NCBI RefSeq assembly: GCF_013184805.1
Contig: NZ_JAATNG010000001.1
Location: 2,170,001 to 2,234,000, forward strand
DNA length: 64,000 nucleotides
From: Pseudoruegeria sp. HB172150
GTDB lineage: Bacteria; Pseudomonadota; Alphaproteobacteria; Rhodobacterales; Rhodobacteraceae
Reading direction: 5' to 3'
Part shown: piece after piece, positions 1-10,452 of the stretch
Position numbering within the stretch: position 1 is the first letter of the stretch
How the letters are laid out: every line of letters begins with the position of its first letter
The notes under the pieces: generated by a model
Told to the model about the DNA's origin: nothing
Database searches by the model: none
Seen by the model: only the letters and a program-made list of their open reading frames with translations
Program-made: the position numbers and the translations under genes

Positions 1-611
1 TAGACCGGCACTACCGTAGCGTTTGATTTCGCAATCATCCGTGCGGTAAAGCTGCGCCAAAGCGGATCCATCGGCTGGGCGAAGGGCTTTGGTGCGGTGG
101 CTACGGTTCCACCCGGGAAGACCCCGATAGCGCCGCCGTTGGCCAGGTAGTCGAGTGCTGTCTTGCGTGTCTCGACATTCTGGCGGATCGCTTCCTTCGT
201 CTCGTCGAAGGAAATCGGCAGGATGATCCGGTTCAGCTCTTCTGCCTTGCGGAAAATTCGGTGTGCCAGGATGCGGAAATCGCCGCGCACGAGGCTAAGA
301 ATGTGGCCCATCATCAGCCCGTCCAGAATACCGTAGGGATGGTTGGCGATCAGGATCAGCGGCCCGTCATGCGGTATGTTGCTGAGGCTGCCTGAAACGA
401 CATCAAGGCTAAGACCGTAGCGCTCAACCATGACTTCCCAAAAGTCGCGCCCACCGGAGACCTCCATCTCGTAACCGTCGGCGCGCTTGATCAGTTTCAG
501 TCGTCCTGTCGCGTTTTCCAGCAGCCGGATCACCGCGCGCCCGCTTTTGGACTGTGCTGAACTGGCGTAGCTTATATCCCTTGCGATATGGCGCTTCGTA
601 GCCATCCGCAT
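1..611 (-). CDS. Lysophospholipid acyltransferase family protein (3' end outside window)
   Basis: The reading frame starts at an ATG at 611 (GGGGAA just upstream; a second in-frame ATG at 605) and runs off the left edge without a stop, so about 203 residues are visible. Around residue 90 the motif NHPYGILDG is the histidine-aspartate acyltransferase box in the H-x5-D form seen in hemolysin-like PlsC relatives. Near residue 170 VFPGGTVATAPKP matches the conserved glycine/proline block that binds the acceptor phosphate. Such enzymes acylate lysophospholipids or related lipids at the inner membrane. Substrate cannot be told from sequence. It is transcribed away from the Ior gene to its right, which lies on the same strand upstream, about 100 bases away. 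Confidence 0.8.
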   Translation of the reverse strand, partial: MRMATKRHIARDISYASSAQSKSGRAVIRLLENATGRLKLIKRADGYEMEVSGGRDFWEVMVERYGLSLDVVSGSLSNIPHDGPLILIANHPYGILDGLMMGHILSLVRGDFRILAHRIFRKAEELNRIILPISFDETKEAIRQNVETRKTALDYLANGGAIGVFPGGTVATAPKPFAQPMDPLWRSFTARMIAKSNATVVPV

Positions 612-707
612 TTCCCCTTTAGAAACACTGCTCAAAGTTTACCACGACTCTCATCCCGTGATGTCCATTGTGTAACGGAAACACTAAGGAAATGTGACGA
701 ATACCAG

Positions 708-3700
708 CTATTCTGCCGCGCTGCGCAGCGAGGCATCGCCATGGCGGATCGCCGCCCAAAGCTCTTCCCTGCGTTTTGCCGCCTTCTCTTCATTCGCCGC
801 CTTTACAGGACCGAAGCCCCTGATCTGCAGCGGCAGTTCTGCCAGAGCGACCGCGGCGTCAAGGGGAATTTCGGGCCCCTCTTTCAAGAGCGCGTCCATA
901 TCCGCCTCGAACTGCCGGATCAGGGAGCGTTCCATGCGGCGCTCGGCGCTGTATCCGAATGGGTCCAATGGCGTGCCGCGGAGAAATTTCAACCGGGCGA
1001 GACCGGCGAGAACCCGCCGCATGCCCGGGCCGAATTCGCGTTTCCTGGGCCGTCCGTCCGGCCCTTTGCGCGCCATGATTGGCGGTGACATGTGGTAGGT
1101 CAGCCGCAGGTCACCGCCGAATGCCTCACGTGCTCTTTCCTCGCTGTCGAGCAGCAGTCGAGCGACCTCGTACTCGTCCTTGTAGGCCAACAGCTTGTAA
1201 TAGCCCTTCGCGACGGCCTCTTTCAGGCGAGGTGTTTCGAACCGTTCCAGAAAAGCCTTATACCGTTGAGCCAGAGCCCTCGATTGGTAAACTTCTAGGT
1301 TACCGGCACGGTAGGAAATCTTTTCTTCCAGAGATTTTGGCAGCTCCACGACACTCGGCTTTGCCAGACGCTCTGCTTCGACAGGATACAGCACCGCCCA
1401 GCGCCCGACTTCGAAAGCGCGCTTGTTCCTTTCCGGAGCTGCACCATTCATCTCGACCGCCCGCAGGATCGCTTCATGCGAGATCGGCACCAGTCCCCGC
1501 TGCCATGCCGCACCGAAGACGATCATGTTGGAATAGATCGTATCGCCAAGAACCGCGCCGGCTAGATCGCTGGCGTCGAACAAGACCAAGCCATCCCGCA
1601 ATTTCGCTTCAAGTGACAACTCCAACCTATCCGAAGGAATACGGAATTCGGTGTCGCGAGTGAACTGACCAGTGATGATCTCGTGGCTGTTGACCACAGC
1701 GCCGGTGCGCCCCGTCTGAGTCAAACCGAGCGTCTTTGCCCCGGCCGACACCACCAGGTCCCCGCCAATCAGTGCATCACATTCGCCCGTTGCCACGCGG
1801 ATCGCCGAGATATCCTCGGGCCGCTCCGCCAGGCGGCAATGGATATGAACTGCACCGCCCTTTTGCGCCAGTCCGGCCATCTCCATCATGCCGGCGCCCT
1901 TGCCATCCAAGAAAGCGGCCATGGCCATCACAGCGCCGATAGTCACGACACCGGTGCCGCCGACGCCGGTGATCACGACGTTATATGTGCCGTGTATCTG
2001 TGGTAGAACGGGATCCGGCAATTCGCCAATGTCCAGATCCACTGTGGCGGACTTCTTTAGCTTGGCACCCGTCACGGTAACAAAGGACGGGCAGAAGCCG
2101 TTGAGACAGCTGAAATCCTTGTTGCAAGAGGATTGATCGATAGCGCGCTTGCGGCCGAGTTCGGTTTCGACCGGAACGATTGACACGCAATTCGACTGTA
2201 CACCGCAATCACCGCAGCCTTCGCATACGTCTGTGTTGATGAAGACGCGCTTGTCGGGATCGGGGAAGGAACCACGCTTGCGCCTGCGTCGCTTCTCCGC
2301 TGCGCAGGTCTGCATGTAAATTATGGCGGACACGCCTTTGTAATAGCTGAACTTTTCCTGAACCTCCTGCATCTCCTCACGTTCGTATCGCGGCACATCG
2401 TTTGGGAAGAGGCTAAGATCCACTTCTTCCTTCTTGTCATAGACCAATGCGACATTGCGAACGCCCATCGCCCGCAGTTCGCGCGCGATCTGATCCGCCG
2501 TCAGCCCGCCGTCATTGGGTTGTCCGCCTGTCATCGCTACCGCGTCGTTGTAAAGAATCTTGTAGGTAATGTTGGTGCCGGCCATCAGAGCGAAGCGGAT
2601 CGCCTGCACACCGGAATGGTTGTAGGTGCCGTCGCCGAGGTTCTGGAATACATGCTCGCGGGTCGAGAACGGAGCTTCGCCGATCCAATTTGCGCCCTCG
2701 GCACCCATATGGGTAAAGCCGACCGTCTCTCGCTCCATCCACTGAACCATAAAATGGCAGCCGATCCCGGCATAGGCGCGGCTGCCCTGCGGCAGCTTAG
2801 TTGATGTGTTGTGCGGGCAACCGGAGCAGAAATAGGGAAGGCGCGCCGCGATTTCCTCCGCATTGTCGGCTTTCTTCGCTTCCTCAATGCCTTGCAGCGC
2901 AGACTTCATTCGATCGGTGCCGCGCCCCTCTTCGATGAGGATGCCACCGATCTTCTCCGCGATCATCACCGGGTCCAGCGCGTAGCGCGTCGGGAAGAGT
3001 TCGTCGCGGTGCATTCCGCCGGCGCCGCCCTTGTACCAGCCATAAACGCGGCGGCCGCGCCGGTCGTCGAAAATCGCTTCCTTGATCTGAACCTCGATCA
3101 GCTTCCGCTTTTCCTCGACGACCACGATCAGTTCCAGGCCCTCCGCCCAGTCGTGGAAGCCCTTCATGTCCATCGGCCAGGTTTGACCGACCTTGTATGT
3201 GGTGATGCCCAGCCGTTCTGCTGCCGCCTCGTCCACGCCCAGCAGTTGCAGCGCATGTACCAGGTCCAGCCAGTTTTTGCCCGCAGCGACGAACCCGACT
3301 TTCGCGCCAGGCTTGCCCCAGACGCGCCTGTCGATGCCATTCGCTCGAGAGAACGCCTCTGCCGCGAAGCGTTTGTAGTCAATCATCCGCTCTTCCTGCG
3401 GGATCCAGTGATCGGCAAGGCGGATATTCAGTCCGTCCTCGGGCATCGCAAAATCCGGTTGGACAAATGACATGCGGCCGGAACGTCCGTCGACCACCGC
3501 TGTCGCCTCCACCGTGTCTTTCATCAGTTTCAGGCCGGCCCAGACGCCCGCGAAGCGACTGAGAGCATAACCGTATAGCCCGTAATCAAGGATTTCCTGC
3601 ACGCCCGCAGGTGACAGCACCGGCATGTAGGCGTCCACCATCGCCCAATCGGACTGATGGCAGACGGTGGAGCTTTCGCCGGTGTGGTCATCGCCCATCG

Positions 3701-4124
3701 CCATCAGCACGCCGCCATGCGCCGAGCTGCCCGCCATGTTGGCATGCCGCATTGCGTCGCCGGATCGGTCAACACCGGGGCCCTTACCGTACCAGAGCCC
3801 GAAGACACCGTCGAAGCGCCCTTCCCCGCGCAGTTCCGCCTGCTGCGTGCCCCACAGCGCGGTTGCGGCCAGATCTTCGTTCAGGCCCGGTTGAAACCGG
3901 ATATCCGACGCTTCCAGCAAGTCGCGAGCACGCGTCATCCACTGGTCGACCGCGCCCAGCGGCGAGCCGCGGTAGCCGCTGACATAGCCTGCCGTGTTCA
4001 GCCCCGCCGCCCGGTCCCGTGCCTTCTGCATCAGCATAAGCCGGACAAGTGCCTGCGTTCCGTTGAGCAAGACCGGGGATTTTTCCAAATCGAACCGGTC
4101 GCGTAGCGATACATCCTGCCGCAT
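708..4124 (-). CDS. Indolepyruvate:ferredoxin oxidoreductase, fused alpha/beta form
   Basis: This 1138-residue protein joins the parts that are separate IorA and IorB subunits in archaea. The N-terminal and central parts carry the pyrimidine-binding and thiamine diphosphate domains; a cysteine-rich iron-sulfur segment follows at about residues 630-690 (DVCEGCGDCGVQSNC, then further cysteines), and a gamma-type domain begins near 715 with VVITGVGGTGVVTIG. The family oxidatively decarboxylates aryl- or branched 2-oxoacids from amino acid breakdown to acyl-CoA, reducing ferredoxin. The start has a strong GGGAGG ribosome site 10 bases upstream. The gene stands alone, divergent from a LysR regulator. 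Length fits the proteobacterial fused family. The exact oxoacid substrate is not known. Confidence 0.93.
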   Translation of the reverse strand: MRQDVSLRDRFDLEKSPVLLNGTQALVRLMLMQKARDRAAGLNTAGYVSGYRGSPLGAVDQWMTRARDLLEASDIRFQPGLNEDLAATALWGTQQAELRGEGRFDGVFGLWYGKGPGVDRSGDAMRHANMAGSSAHGGVLMAMGDDHTGESSTVCHQSDWAMVDAYMPVLSPAGVQEILDYGLYGYALSRFAGVWAGLKLMKDTVEATAVVDGRSGRMSFVQPDFAMPEDGLNIRLADHWIPQEERMIDYKRFAAEAFSRANGIDRRVWGKPGAKVGFVAAGKNWLDLVHALQLLGVDEAAAERLGITTYKVGQTWPMDMKGFHDWAEGLELIVVVEEKRKLIEVQIKEAIFDDRRGRRVYGWYKGGAGGMHRDELFPTRYALDPVMIAEKIGGILIEEGRGTDRMKSALQGIEEAKKADNAEEIAARLPYFCSGCPHNTSTKLPQGSRAYAGIGCHFMVQWMERETVGFTHMGAEGANWIGEAPFSTREHVFQNLGDGTYNHSGVQAIRFALMAGTNITYKILYNDAVAMTGGQPNDGGLTADQIARELRAMGVRNVALVYDKKEEVDLSLFPNDVPRYEREEMQEVQEKFSYYKGVSAIIYMQTCAAEKRRRRKRGSFPDPDKRVFINTDVCEGCGDCGVQSNCVSIVPVETELGRKRAIDQSSCNKDFSCLNGFCPSFVTVTGAKLKKSATVDLDIGELPDPVLPQIHGTYNVVITGVGGTGVVTIGAVMAMAAFLDGKGAGMMEMAGLAQKGGAVHIHCRLAERPEDISAIRVATGECDALIGGDLVVSAGAKTLGLTQTGRTGAVVNSHEIITGQFTRDTEFRIPSDRLELSLEAKLRDGLVLFDASDLAGAVLGDTIYSNMIVFGAAWQRGLVPISHEAILRAVEMNGAAPERNKRAFEVGRWAVLYPVEAERLAKPSVVELPKSLEEKISYRAGNLEVYQSRALAQRYKAFLERFETPRLKEAVAKGYYKLLAYKDEYEVARLLLDSEERAREAFGGDLRLTYHMSPPIMARKGPDGRPRKREFGPGMRRVLAGLARLKFLRGTPLDPFGYSAERRMERSLIRQFEADMDALLKEGPEIPLDAAVALAELPLQIRGFGPVKAANEEKAAKRREELWAAIRHGDASLRSAAE

Positions 4125-4164
4125 TTTTGTGCGCCTCCCTTACCGGGACTTTATAACATGATTA

Positions 4165-4185
4165 TAGGTCAATCAAACTGACCTA
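4165..4185. promoter_or_regulatory. Inverted repeat between Ior gene and lysR (candidate operator)
   Basis: TAGGTCA and TGACCTA form a perfect 7-bp inverted repeat around a 7-base centre, in the 161-base divergent promoter region. A second symmetric pair, TTACCGG at 4196-4202 and CCGGTAA at 4234-4240, lies nearer the lysR start, with a partly overlapping TTACC-N4-GGTAA at 4227-4240. Arms of this size and position suit a LysR-type or other dimeric regulator. Which protein binds is inference. Confidence 0.45.
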
Positions 4186-4285
4186 CAAAATCAATTTACC
4201 GGTATGGGCGGGTTTGCATGTTAAGCTTACCTGCCGGTAATAGAGCGCAACTAAACACACAGGCATCGAGGCATTTGGATACGCC

Positions 4286-5191
4286 ATGGATTGGGATAAG
4301 CTAAGAATATTTCACGCGGTAGCCGACGCGGGCAGCCTCACGCATGCGGGAGACACGCTGCATCTGAGCCAGTCGGCGGTTTCGCGTCAGATCCGCGCGC
4401 TGGAAGAGAGCCTGAATGCAACCCTGTTTCATCGACACGCCCGCGGACTGATTCTCACCGAACAGGGAGAGCTTCTGTTCGACGCCACGTCTGCCATGGT
4501 GCGCCGCCTCGACACCGCAGAGGCCCGGATCCGCGATTCCAAGGAGGAAGTATTTGGAGAACTGCGCGTGACCACCGCCATCGGCTTCGGGTGCCTGTGG
4601 CTGGCACCACGGCTGCCTAAGCTTTACGACCGCTATCCGGATCTAAAGATCGACCTGATGCTGGAAGAGCGGGTACTGGATCTGCCGATGCGCGAGGCGG
4701 ACGTGGCGATCCGTATGAAGGAACCGAGCCAGGCTGACCTGATACGCCGCAAGCTGATGAGCGTACGCATGCGGCTTTATGCAACCCGCGACTACTTGGA
4801 ATCTGCTGGAATGCCAACGACCCTGGCGGATATCTCGAAGCACCGTCTTATCTGTCAGAGCCCCAGTGCCTTCCAGGTCGCCGCGGGTGCAAGCTTGGTT
4901 CAGGAACTGATCGCCAACGACGTCCGCTCGCTGCTGACCGTGAACAACTATTTTGGCGTGTTGCAGGGAGTGGTCAACAACCTCGGCATCGGCGTCCTAC
5001 CCGACTATCTGCTGGACGATTTCCCGGAGATGGTCCGCGTGCTTCCTGACGTGGAATCGAACGAGGTACCCGTGTTCCTCGCCTACCCGGAAGAATTGCG
5101 CAATTCCAAGCGCATTGGCGCTTTCCGCGACTTCGTCACGGAAGAGATTTTTGCTTACCGAAAACGCAAAACCGAGGAGTCGGCAGCCTAA
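4286..5191 (+). CDS. LysR-family regulator of the VtlR/LsrB type
   Basis: A 301-residue LysR protein. Residues 1-60 hold the winged helix-turn-helix (DWDKLRIFHAVADAGSLTHA, then SQSAVSRQIRALE), followed by HRHARGLILTEQGELL and a periplasmic-binding-like effector domain. The N-terminal half closely resembles what I recall of VtlR of Brucella and LsrB of Agrobacterium and Sinorhizobium, which activate AbcR small RNAs and DUF1127 mini-protein genes and affect envelope and oxidative-stress traits. It is divergent from the Ior gene. A predicted AbcR-like RNA follows immediately 3', and a DUF1127 gene with a similar upstream motif lies near 16.9 kb, both supporting the assignment. It could instead regulate only the Ior gene. 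Confidence 0.85.
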   Translation: MDWDKLRIFHAVADAGSLTHAGDTLHLSQSAVSRQIRALEESLNATLFHRHARGLILTEQGELLFDATSAMVRRLDTAEARIRDSKEEVFGELRVTTAIGFGCLWLAPRLPKLYDRYPDLKIDLMLEERVLDLPMREADVAIRMKEPSQADLIRRKLMSVRMRLYATRDYLESAGMPTTLADISKHRLICQSPSAFQVAAGASLVQELIANDVRSLLTVNNYFGVLQGVVNNLGIGVLPDYLLDDFPEMVRVLPDVESNEVPVFLAYPEELRNSKRIGAFRDFVTEEIFAYRKRKTEESAA

Positions 5192-5216
5192 CACCTGTGG
5201 CAGTTATGCACCTGCA

Positions 5217-5232
5217 GCATAGCGGCCATGCG
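5217..5232 (+). promoter_or_regulatory. Candidate VtlR/LsrB box upstream of sRNA
   Basis: GCATAGCGGCCATGCG fits the gap-free pattern GCATNNCGGCNNTGCR, which recurs at 16854-16869 upstream of the DUF1127 gene. ATGC/GCAT arms repeat at about 11-base spacing in this stretch (5206-5231). A TACTAT -10-like hexamer sits at 5241-5246, so an RNA would begin near 5253. Seen directly: the shared pattern. Inferred: binding by the adjacent LysR protein. Confidence 0.5.
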
Positions 5233-5252
5233 ACGCACCGTACTATTTCTGC

Positions 5253-5371
5253 TTGATCCGCAGGCACTCGAAGCATATCTGCCCATTGAAGACGCGAGGC
5301 TTGATCATACCGCCTTCGCGTTTTTACCTCCCTGTTGGACTTGGCCGGGCTTCGCGCCCGGCCTTTTTTTG
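5253..5371 (+). ncRNA. Candidate AbcR-like trans-acting small RNA
   Basis: No convincing gene occupies this stretch, but it has the build of an Hfq-type sRNA of about 119 nt. A hairpin (5292-5300 with 5312-5321, one bulged T) is followed by a single-stranded UUUUUACCUCCCUG containing an anti-Shine-Dalgarno run, then a perfect GC hairpin with a T tract. AbcR (alpha-r15) sRNAs of Rhizobiales have this size, a CUCCC-type anti-SD motif and a place near VtlR, and repress ABC and other transporter mRNAs. The 5' end is inferred from the TACTAT hexamer at 5241. A 105-codon frame crosses the region and runs through the terminator; I reject it as a gene. Confidence 0.55.
5343..5370 (+). terminator. Rho-independent terminator of the sRNA candidate
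   Basis: GGCCGGGC at 5343-5350 and GCCCGGCC at 5356-5363 form a perfect 8-bp stem with a TTCGC loop, followed by seven T residues. It also could end lysR read-through. Confidence 0.9.
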
Positions 5372-5716
5372 TCGTTTGACTGCCCGGGGCACGCCCAGAC
5401 CGTAAGAACCGTCTTTCATTCTGTCCTTTTCGGGGATCAGCCAAACCATCTGATCGGGCCGTTTAGGCTGAGGTCCCGCAAAATCCGGCGCGGTGGCAAG
5501 TTTTTGCGAGATCTCCTTGGGTCACGCTGGCGGAGTTCCACCTAAATTGTGGATCGTGAACTTGCTTTGCGAATTCCTGCGCATCTCTCACTGGGGTCTC
5601 CAGCGGCATTCTGCCGGGTTCCATCGGAATACTTGTGACTTCGCTCGCAAGCTCCACCTCCTTTGCCACGCAGCCGGCCCGAGAAGGGTCTGGCGAAACA
5701 CTCCAAGGAGGCACAT
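5372..5716. other. Intergenic stretch without a recognisable gene
   Basis: Between the sRNA terminator and the secreted PRC-type protein I see no plausible start with a ribosome site and no repeat. The promoter of the next gene should lie in the last 150 bases, but I could not pick out clear -35/-10 elements. Confidence 0.5.
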
Positions 5717-6220
5717 ATGATGACCGGTAAGAACATTCTCACGGGCGTGGCACTTTCGGCACTGATTGCGGGTACCGCGGTCGCCGCATCGCTGACAGAC
5801 AATGCCGGTGAAGCCGTCGAAGGCACGACCGGCGCAATCGGCAGCACCATCGCTCAGACAGGCGACACGATGGGCGATGCAGTCACTGACAGCGGCGAAA
5901 CCGCTGGAGAGGCAGTTCAGGACACGGGCGACGTGGTCGCCAATGCCGGCGAAGCCGACCAAGCCGGCGCAGAGGGCACGGTAGTGCTTTCTTCGGATGA
6001 CCAGACCATCGGGACCGTCCAATCCGTCGAGACCACGACTGAGGGCAGCACCCAGGTGATCGTCGCTGTTGATGACAGCCTCGAGTTGCCGGTTCAGCAC
6101 GTTAAAGTCGGCGCCGAAACGGACGCGAACGGCGAATACGAGCTGGCGATGTCACGCGACGAATTCGTTGCGGCGGTCAACGCCCAGCTCAAAGCGATGG
6201 GGAACGTCCAGTCTAACTGA
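5717..6220 (+). CDS. Secreted PRC-barrel-like protein
   Basis: The start ATG at 5717 follows a strong AAGGAGG at 5705-5711, giving 167 residues. Residues 1-24 are a Sec signal peptide ending AGTAVAA. Residues 25-85 are a low-complexity, hydrophilic stretch rich in Gly, Ala, Asp and Thr with short recurring units such as TGDTMGDAV and TGDVVANAG. The C-terminal half, from about residue 88, has the beta-strand pattern of a PRC-barrel domain (VVLSSDDQTIGTVQSV). Such small envelope proteins are common in Rhodobacteraceae and often respond to stress, but their function is unknown. A terminator follows directly, so it is probably a single-gene transcript. Confidence 0.75.
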   Translation: MMTGKNILTGVALSALIAGTAVAASLTDNAGEAVEGTTGAIGSTIAQTGDTMGDAVTDSGETAGEAVQDTGDVVANAGEADQAGAEGTVVLSSDDQTIGTVQSVETTTEGSTQVIVAVDDSLELPVQHVKVGAETDANGEYELAMSRDEFVAAVNAQLKAMGNVQSN

Positions 6221-6260
6221 CGCCACTCACGGGCAGCACAGGCGCTGCCTGCCATCGCGG

Positions 6261-6292
6261 CGCCCCGCCCATCCCTTCGGGCGGGGCGTTTT
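6261..6292 (+). terminator. Rho-independent terminator after the PRC-like gene
   Basis: CGCCCCGCCC (6261-6270) pairs perfectly with GGGCGGGGCG (6279-6288) around an 8-base loop, then TTTT. Confidence 0.9.
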
Positions 6293-6415
6293 GCTGCCGG
6301 AACGATCTTGCGCTGTAATATTTCCCTCGATGGCGCGGCTTACCGCCGTCGCCGCCTTTCATCTCGCTTCGCCCTGCCCTAAAAGCGCGCTCAACCACGC
6401 ATGCAGGGGAATATG

Positions 6416-8575
<2,160 letters not shown>

Positions 8576-8723
8576 AGGCCAAAATGTTCAGCCCGAGCGA
8601 ACCGAGAGCAATTGTCGTGTTTGGAAATCCCCGGGCTGGCCGCTTCTGTAAGCGCAGAAAAGCGAACCCTGATGATGGGTGCCCCACACTCCGGCTGTAC
8701 GGTTTGCATGGACGATCTGAACC

Positions 8724-9227
8724 ATGACAACGCTTCCTGACCTCGCATCTGACTGTAACGCCTGCGCCGCGCTGTGCTGCGTCGGCCTAGCCTTCGACGA
8801 AGGGGATGATTTCGCGATCGATAAGCCCGCCGGCCTACCCTGTCCGCATCTGGGCACCCGGCACGACTGTACGATCTACGAGTATCTCGAGGAGGAAGGC
8901 TTTCCCGGTTGTGTACGCTACGAGTGCGAGGGGGCCGGCCAGCGTGCTATTACCCTTCATGGCGGCGAAAGCTGGCGAGACGACCTGGAACTGCTGGCGC
9001 CGATGCTGGAGACCTTTAGGCACCTGCGCACCATTCACAGCCTGCTTACGCTGCTCGATACCGCACGCCGACTGCCGCTGGAGGAAGAAGAGGAAGACCG
9101 CTGGGAACACCTGATGGAAAGCCTCTGCCCTGACGAGATGACGCCAGACGTCGCCGCCGAAATCGCTTCGGGGACAATTCTCGCGGAGGCACGCGATTTC
9201 CTTCGTTCGCTCGCCCATCACGTGTGA
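8724..9227 (+). CDS. Cysteine-rich protein of unknown function (CxxCxxLCC)
   Basis: A 167-residue protein. Residues 10-22 read DCNACAALCCVGL, followed by CPHLGTRHDCTIYEYL and GCVRYECEGAGQR, so about eight cysteines lie within the first 75 residues. This arrangement resembles the cysteine-rich N-terminal module found ahead of pentapeptide repeats and, more loosely, the YkgJ-type metal-binding family; no pentapeptides follow here. Metal or iron-sulfur binding is inference. The C-terminal half is helical and acidic (an EEEEED run near residue 125). It sits between purL and the bolA-grxD group on the same strand; proximity to iron-sulfur trafficking genes is suggestive only. Confidence 0.75.
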   Translation: MTTLPDLASDCNACAALCCVGLAFDEGDDFAIDKPAGLPCPHLGTRHDCTIYEYLEEEGFPGCVRYECEGAGQRAITLHGGESWRDDLELLAPMLETFRHLRTIHSLLTLLDTARRLPLEEEEEDRWEHLMESLCPDEMTPDVAAEIASGTILAEARDFLRSLAHHV

Positions 9228-9239
9228 AATCTTGCGGCT

Positions 9240-9266
9240 TTCCTGAACGCCACATACATCTATAAT
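9240..9266 (+). promoter_or_regulatory. Candidate promoter of the bolA-grxD group
   Basis: A consensus TATAAT at 9261-9266 stands 21 bases before the bolA start. The -35 is weak (TTCCTG at 9240-9245, 15-base spacing), so strength is uncertain. Confidence 0.4.
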
Positions 9267-9287
9267 ACAAGGATCGGAGCAACCCAC

Positions 9288-9530
9288 ATGGCAATGCAGG
9301 CACAGGAAATCGAAGAACTGATCCGCGCGGCGTTTCCGAACGCGGCGATCACGATCACCGACCTGGCCGGCGATGGGAACCACTACGCGGCCGAGGTAAT
9401 CGACGAGAGTTTCCGCGGCCAGAACCGGGTTCAGCAGCAGCGCGCAGTTTATGCCGCTCTGAAGGGAAAGATGGACGGGGCACAGGGTGAGTTGCACGCT
9501 CTGGCACTGACTACGAAGGCACCCGGATGA
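9288..9530 (+). CDS. BolA family protein
   Basis: An 80-residue protein covering the single BolA domain (class II KH-like fold). The tail-end signature GELHALALTTKAP and the central histidine in DGNHYAAEV match the IbaG/BolA group, where the histidines take part in [2Fe-2S] binding with monothiol glutaredoxins. Its stop overlaps the start of the next gene by four bases, and a CGFS glutaredoxin lies one gene further, so the pair BolA-Grx is encoded together, as in many alphaproteobacteria. The probable role is iron-sulfur cluster trafficking or iron sensing. Start: ATG 9288 with GGATCGGAG upstream; an ATG two codons later is possible. Confidence 0.92.
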   Translation: MAMQAQEIEELIRAAFPNAAITITDLAGDGNHYAAEVIDESFRGQNRVQQQRAVYAALKGKMDGAQGELHALALTTKAPG

Positions 9531-9811
9531 CTCTCGCATTCTGGATCCTGGCCGTCATCGGTGTGCTTGTAGCGCTTGCGATTCTGATCGAATACAGCAT
9601 GAAGCGCGGCCGGTATCGCCCGCTTTCGACCTATGCCGTGAACCAGCGGCGCTGGGATGATCCGGCGAGCGACCGCAGTCCGGTCTCAGTCACCGGTGGA
9701 ACATGGGTCCGCAAAGACCATGAAATGAACGATGGCCGCACCTACATGGTGTCGAAAGACCCGCAGGTTCAGGCGATAGAGTTGATGCCCAGCAAGGCGC
9801 GAAAGGACTGA
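9527..9811 (+). CDS. Small single-pass membrane protein of unknown function
   Basis: A 94-residue protein starting at an ATG that overlaps the bolA stop (ATGA). Residues 4-22 form one hydrophobic transmembrane helix; the rest is soluble and basic to neutral (YRPLSTYAVNQRRWDDP and further). I recognise no domain. Its tight placement between bolA and grxD, with 3 bases to grxD, makes co-transcription likely. A link to iron-sulfur biology rests on position only. Confidence 0.75.
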   Translation: MTLAFWILAVIGVLVALAILIEYSMKRGRYRPLSTYAVNQRRWDDPASDRSPVSVTGGTWVRKDHEMNDGRTYMVSKDPQVQAIELMPSKARKD

Positions 9812-9814
9812 CGA

Positions 9815-10183
9815 ATGACCATGACCGACACCAAGAACCAGATCGACGAAATCGTGAAAACGAACGATGTCGTCCTGTTCATGAAGGGCACAAAGACAAT
9901 GCCGCAATGCGGCTTTTCCAGCCGTGTCGCTGGCGTGCTGAACTTCATGGGCGTCGACTATGCGGACGTGAACGTGCTGGCCGATGACGATGTTCGCCAA
10001 GGCATAAAGGATTATTCCGACTGGCCGACAATTCCACAGCTTTACGTCAAAGGCGAGTTTGTCGGCGGCTGCGATATCGTTACCGAGATGACCTTGTCCG
10101 GCGAACTTGATCAGCTATTCGACGACAAGGCTGTAAGCTACGATAAGGCGGCCGCGGAAAAGATCCGCGAAGCGAACGGCTAG
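9815..10183 (+). CDS. grxD: Monothiol glutaredoxin, CGFS type
   Basis: The 122-residue protein carries the monothiol active site CGFS ([12 protein letters not shown], around residue 32), the cis-proline segment [19 protein letters not shown] and glutathione contacts typical of Grx4/GrxD. These proteins bind a glutathione-ligated [2Fe-2S] cluster and transfer it, often as heterodimers with BolA proteins; bolA is two genes upstream in the same operon. ATG at 9815 and a second ATG at 9821 are both usable; homologues commonly begin with the second (TDTKNQI). A terminator follows. Confidence 0.95.
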   Translation: MTMTDTKNQIDEIVKTNDVVLFMKGTKTMPQCGFSSRVAGVLNFMGVDYADVNVLADDDVRQGIKDYSDWPTIPQLYVKGEFVGGCDIVTEMTLSGELDQLFDDKAVSYDKAAAEKIREANG

Positions 10184-10208
10184 GACACTTCCGGTCCAGA
10201 CATCCCGG

Positions 10209-10237
10209 CACGGTGCGTTAAGCGCGCCGTGTTTTTT
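10209..10237 (+). terminator. Rho-independent terminator after grxD
   Basis: CACGGTGCG (10209-10217) pairs with CGCGCCGTG (10223-10231), one T-G pair, followed by six T residues. Confidence 0.85.
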
Positions 10238-10452
10238 GTATGTGTTGGCTCGCTTTTCAAACAAACGATACCTGTGCAACGCTCTTACACGGCCACGGCG
10301 GAACCACAAAAATCAGAACTCCAGCCTATCGGTCGTTCCCCGGTAATTGTGCCGCGCTTGGCGCTCAGCTGTGCTATTCTAGCGAATGTTATTGAGTTAA
10401 GAATCAACTATTTCGGGTACCCCTATTTGGATCAGACGCTAGGAGAATCACC

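Noticed and set aside
5228-5545. 105-codon frame over the sRNA candidate
   Set aside because: It passes straight through a perfect terminator hairpin and T tract and has no recognisable protein pattern or ribosome site.
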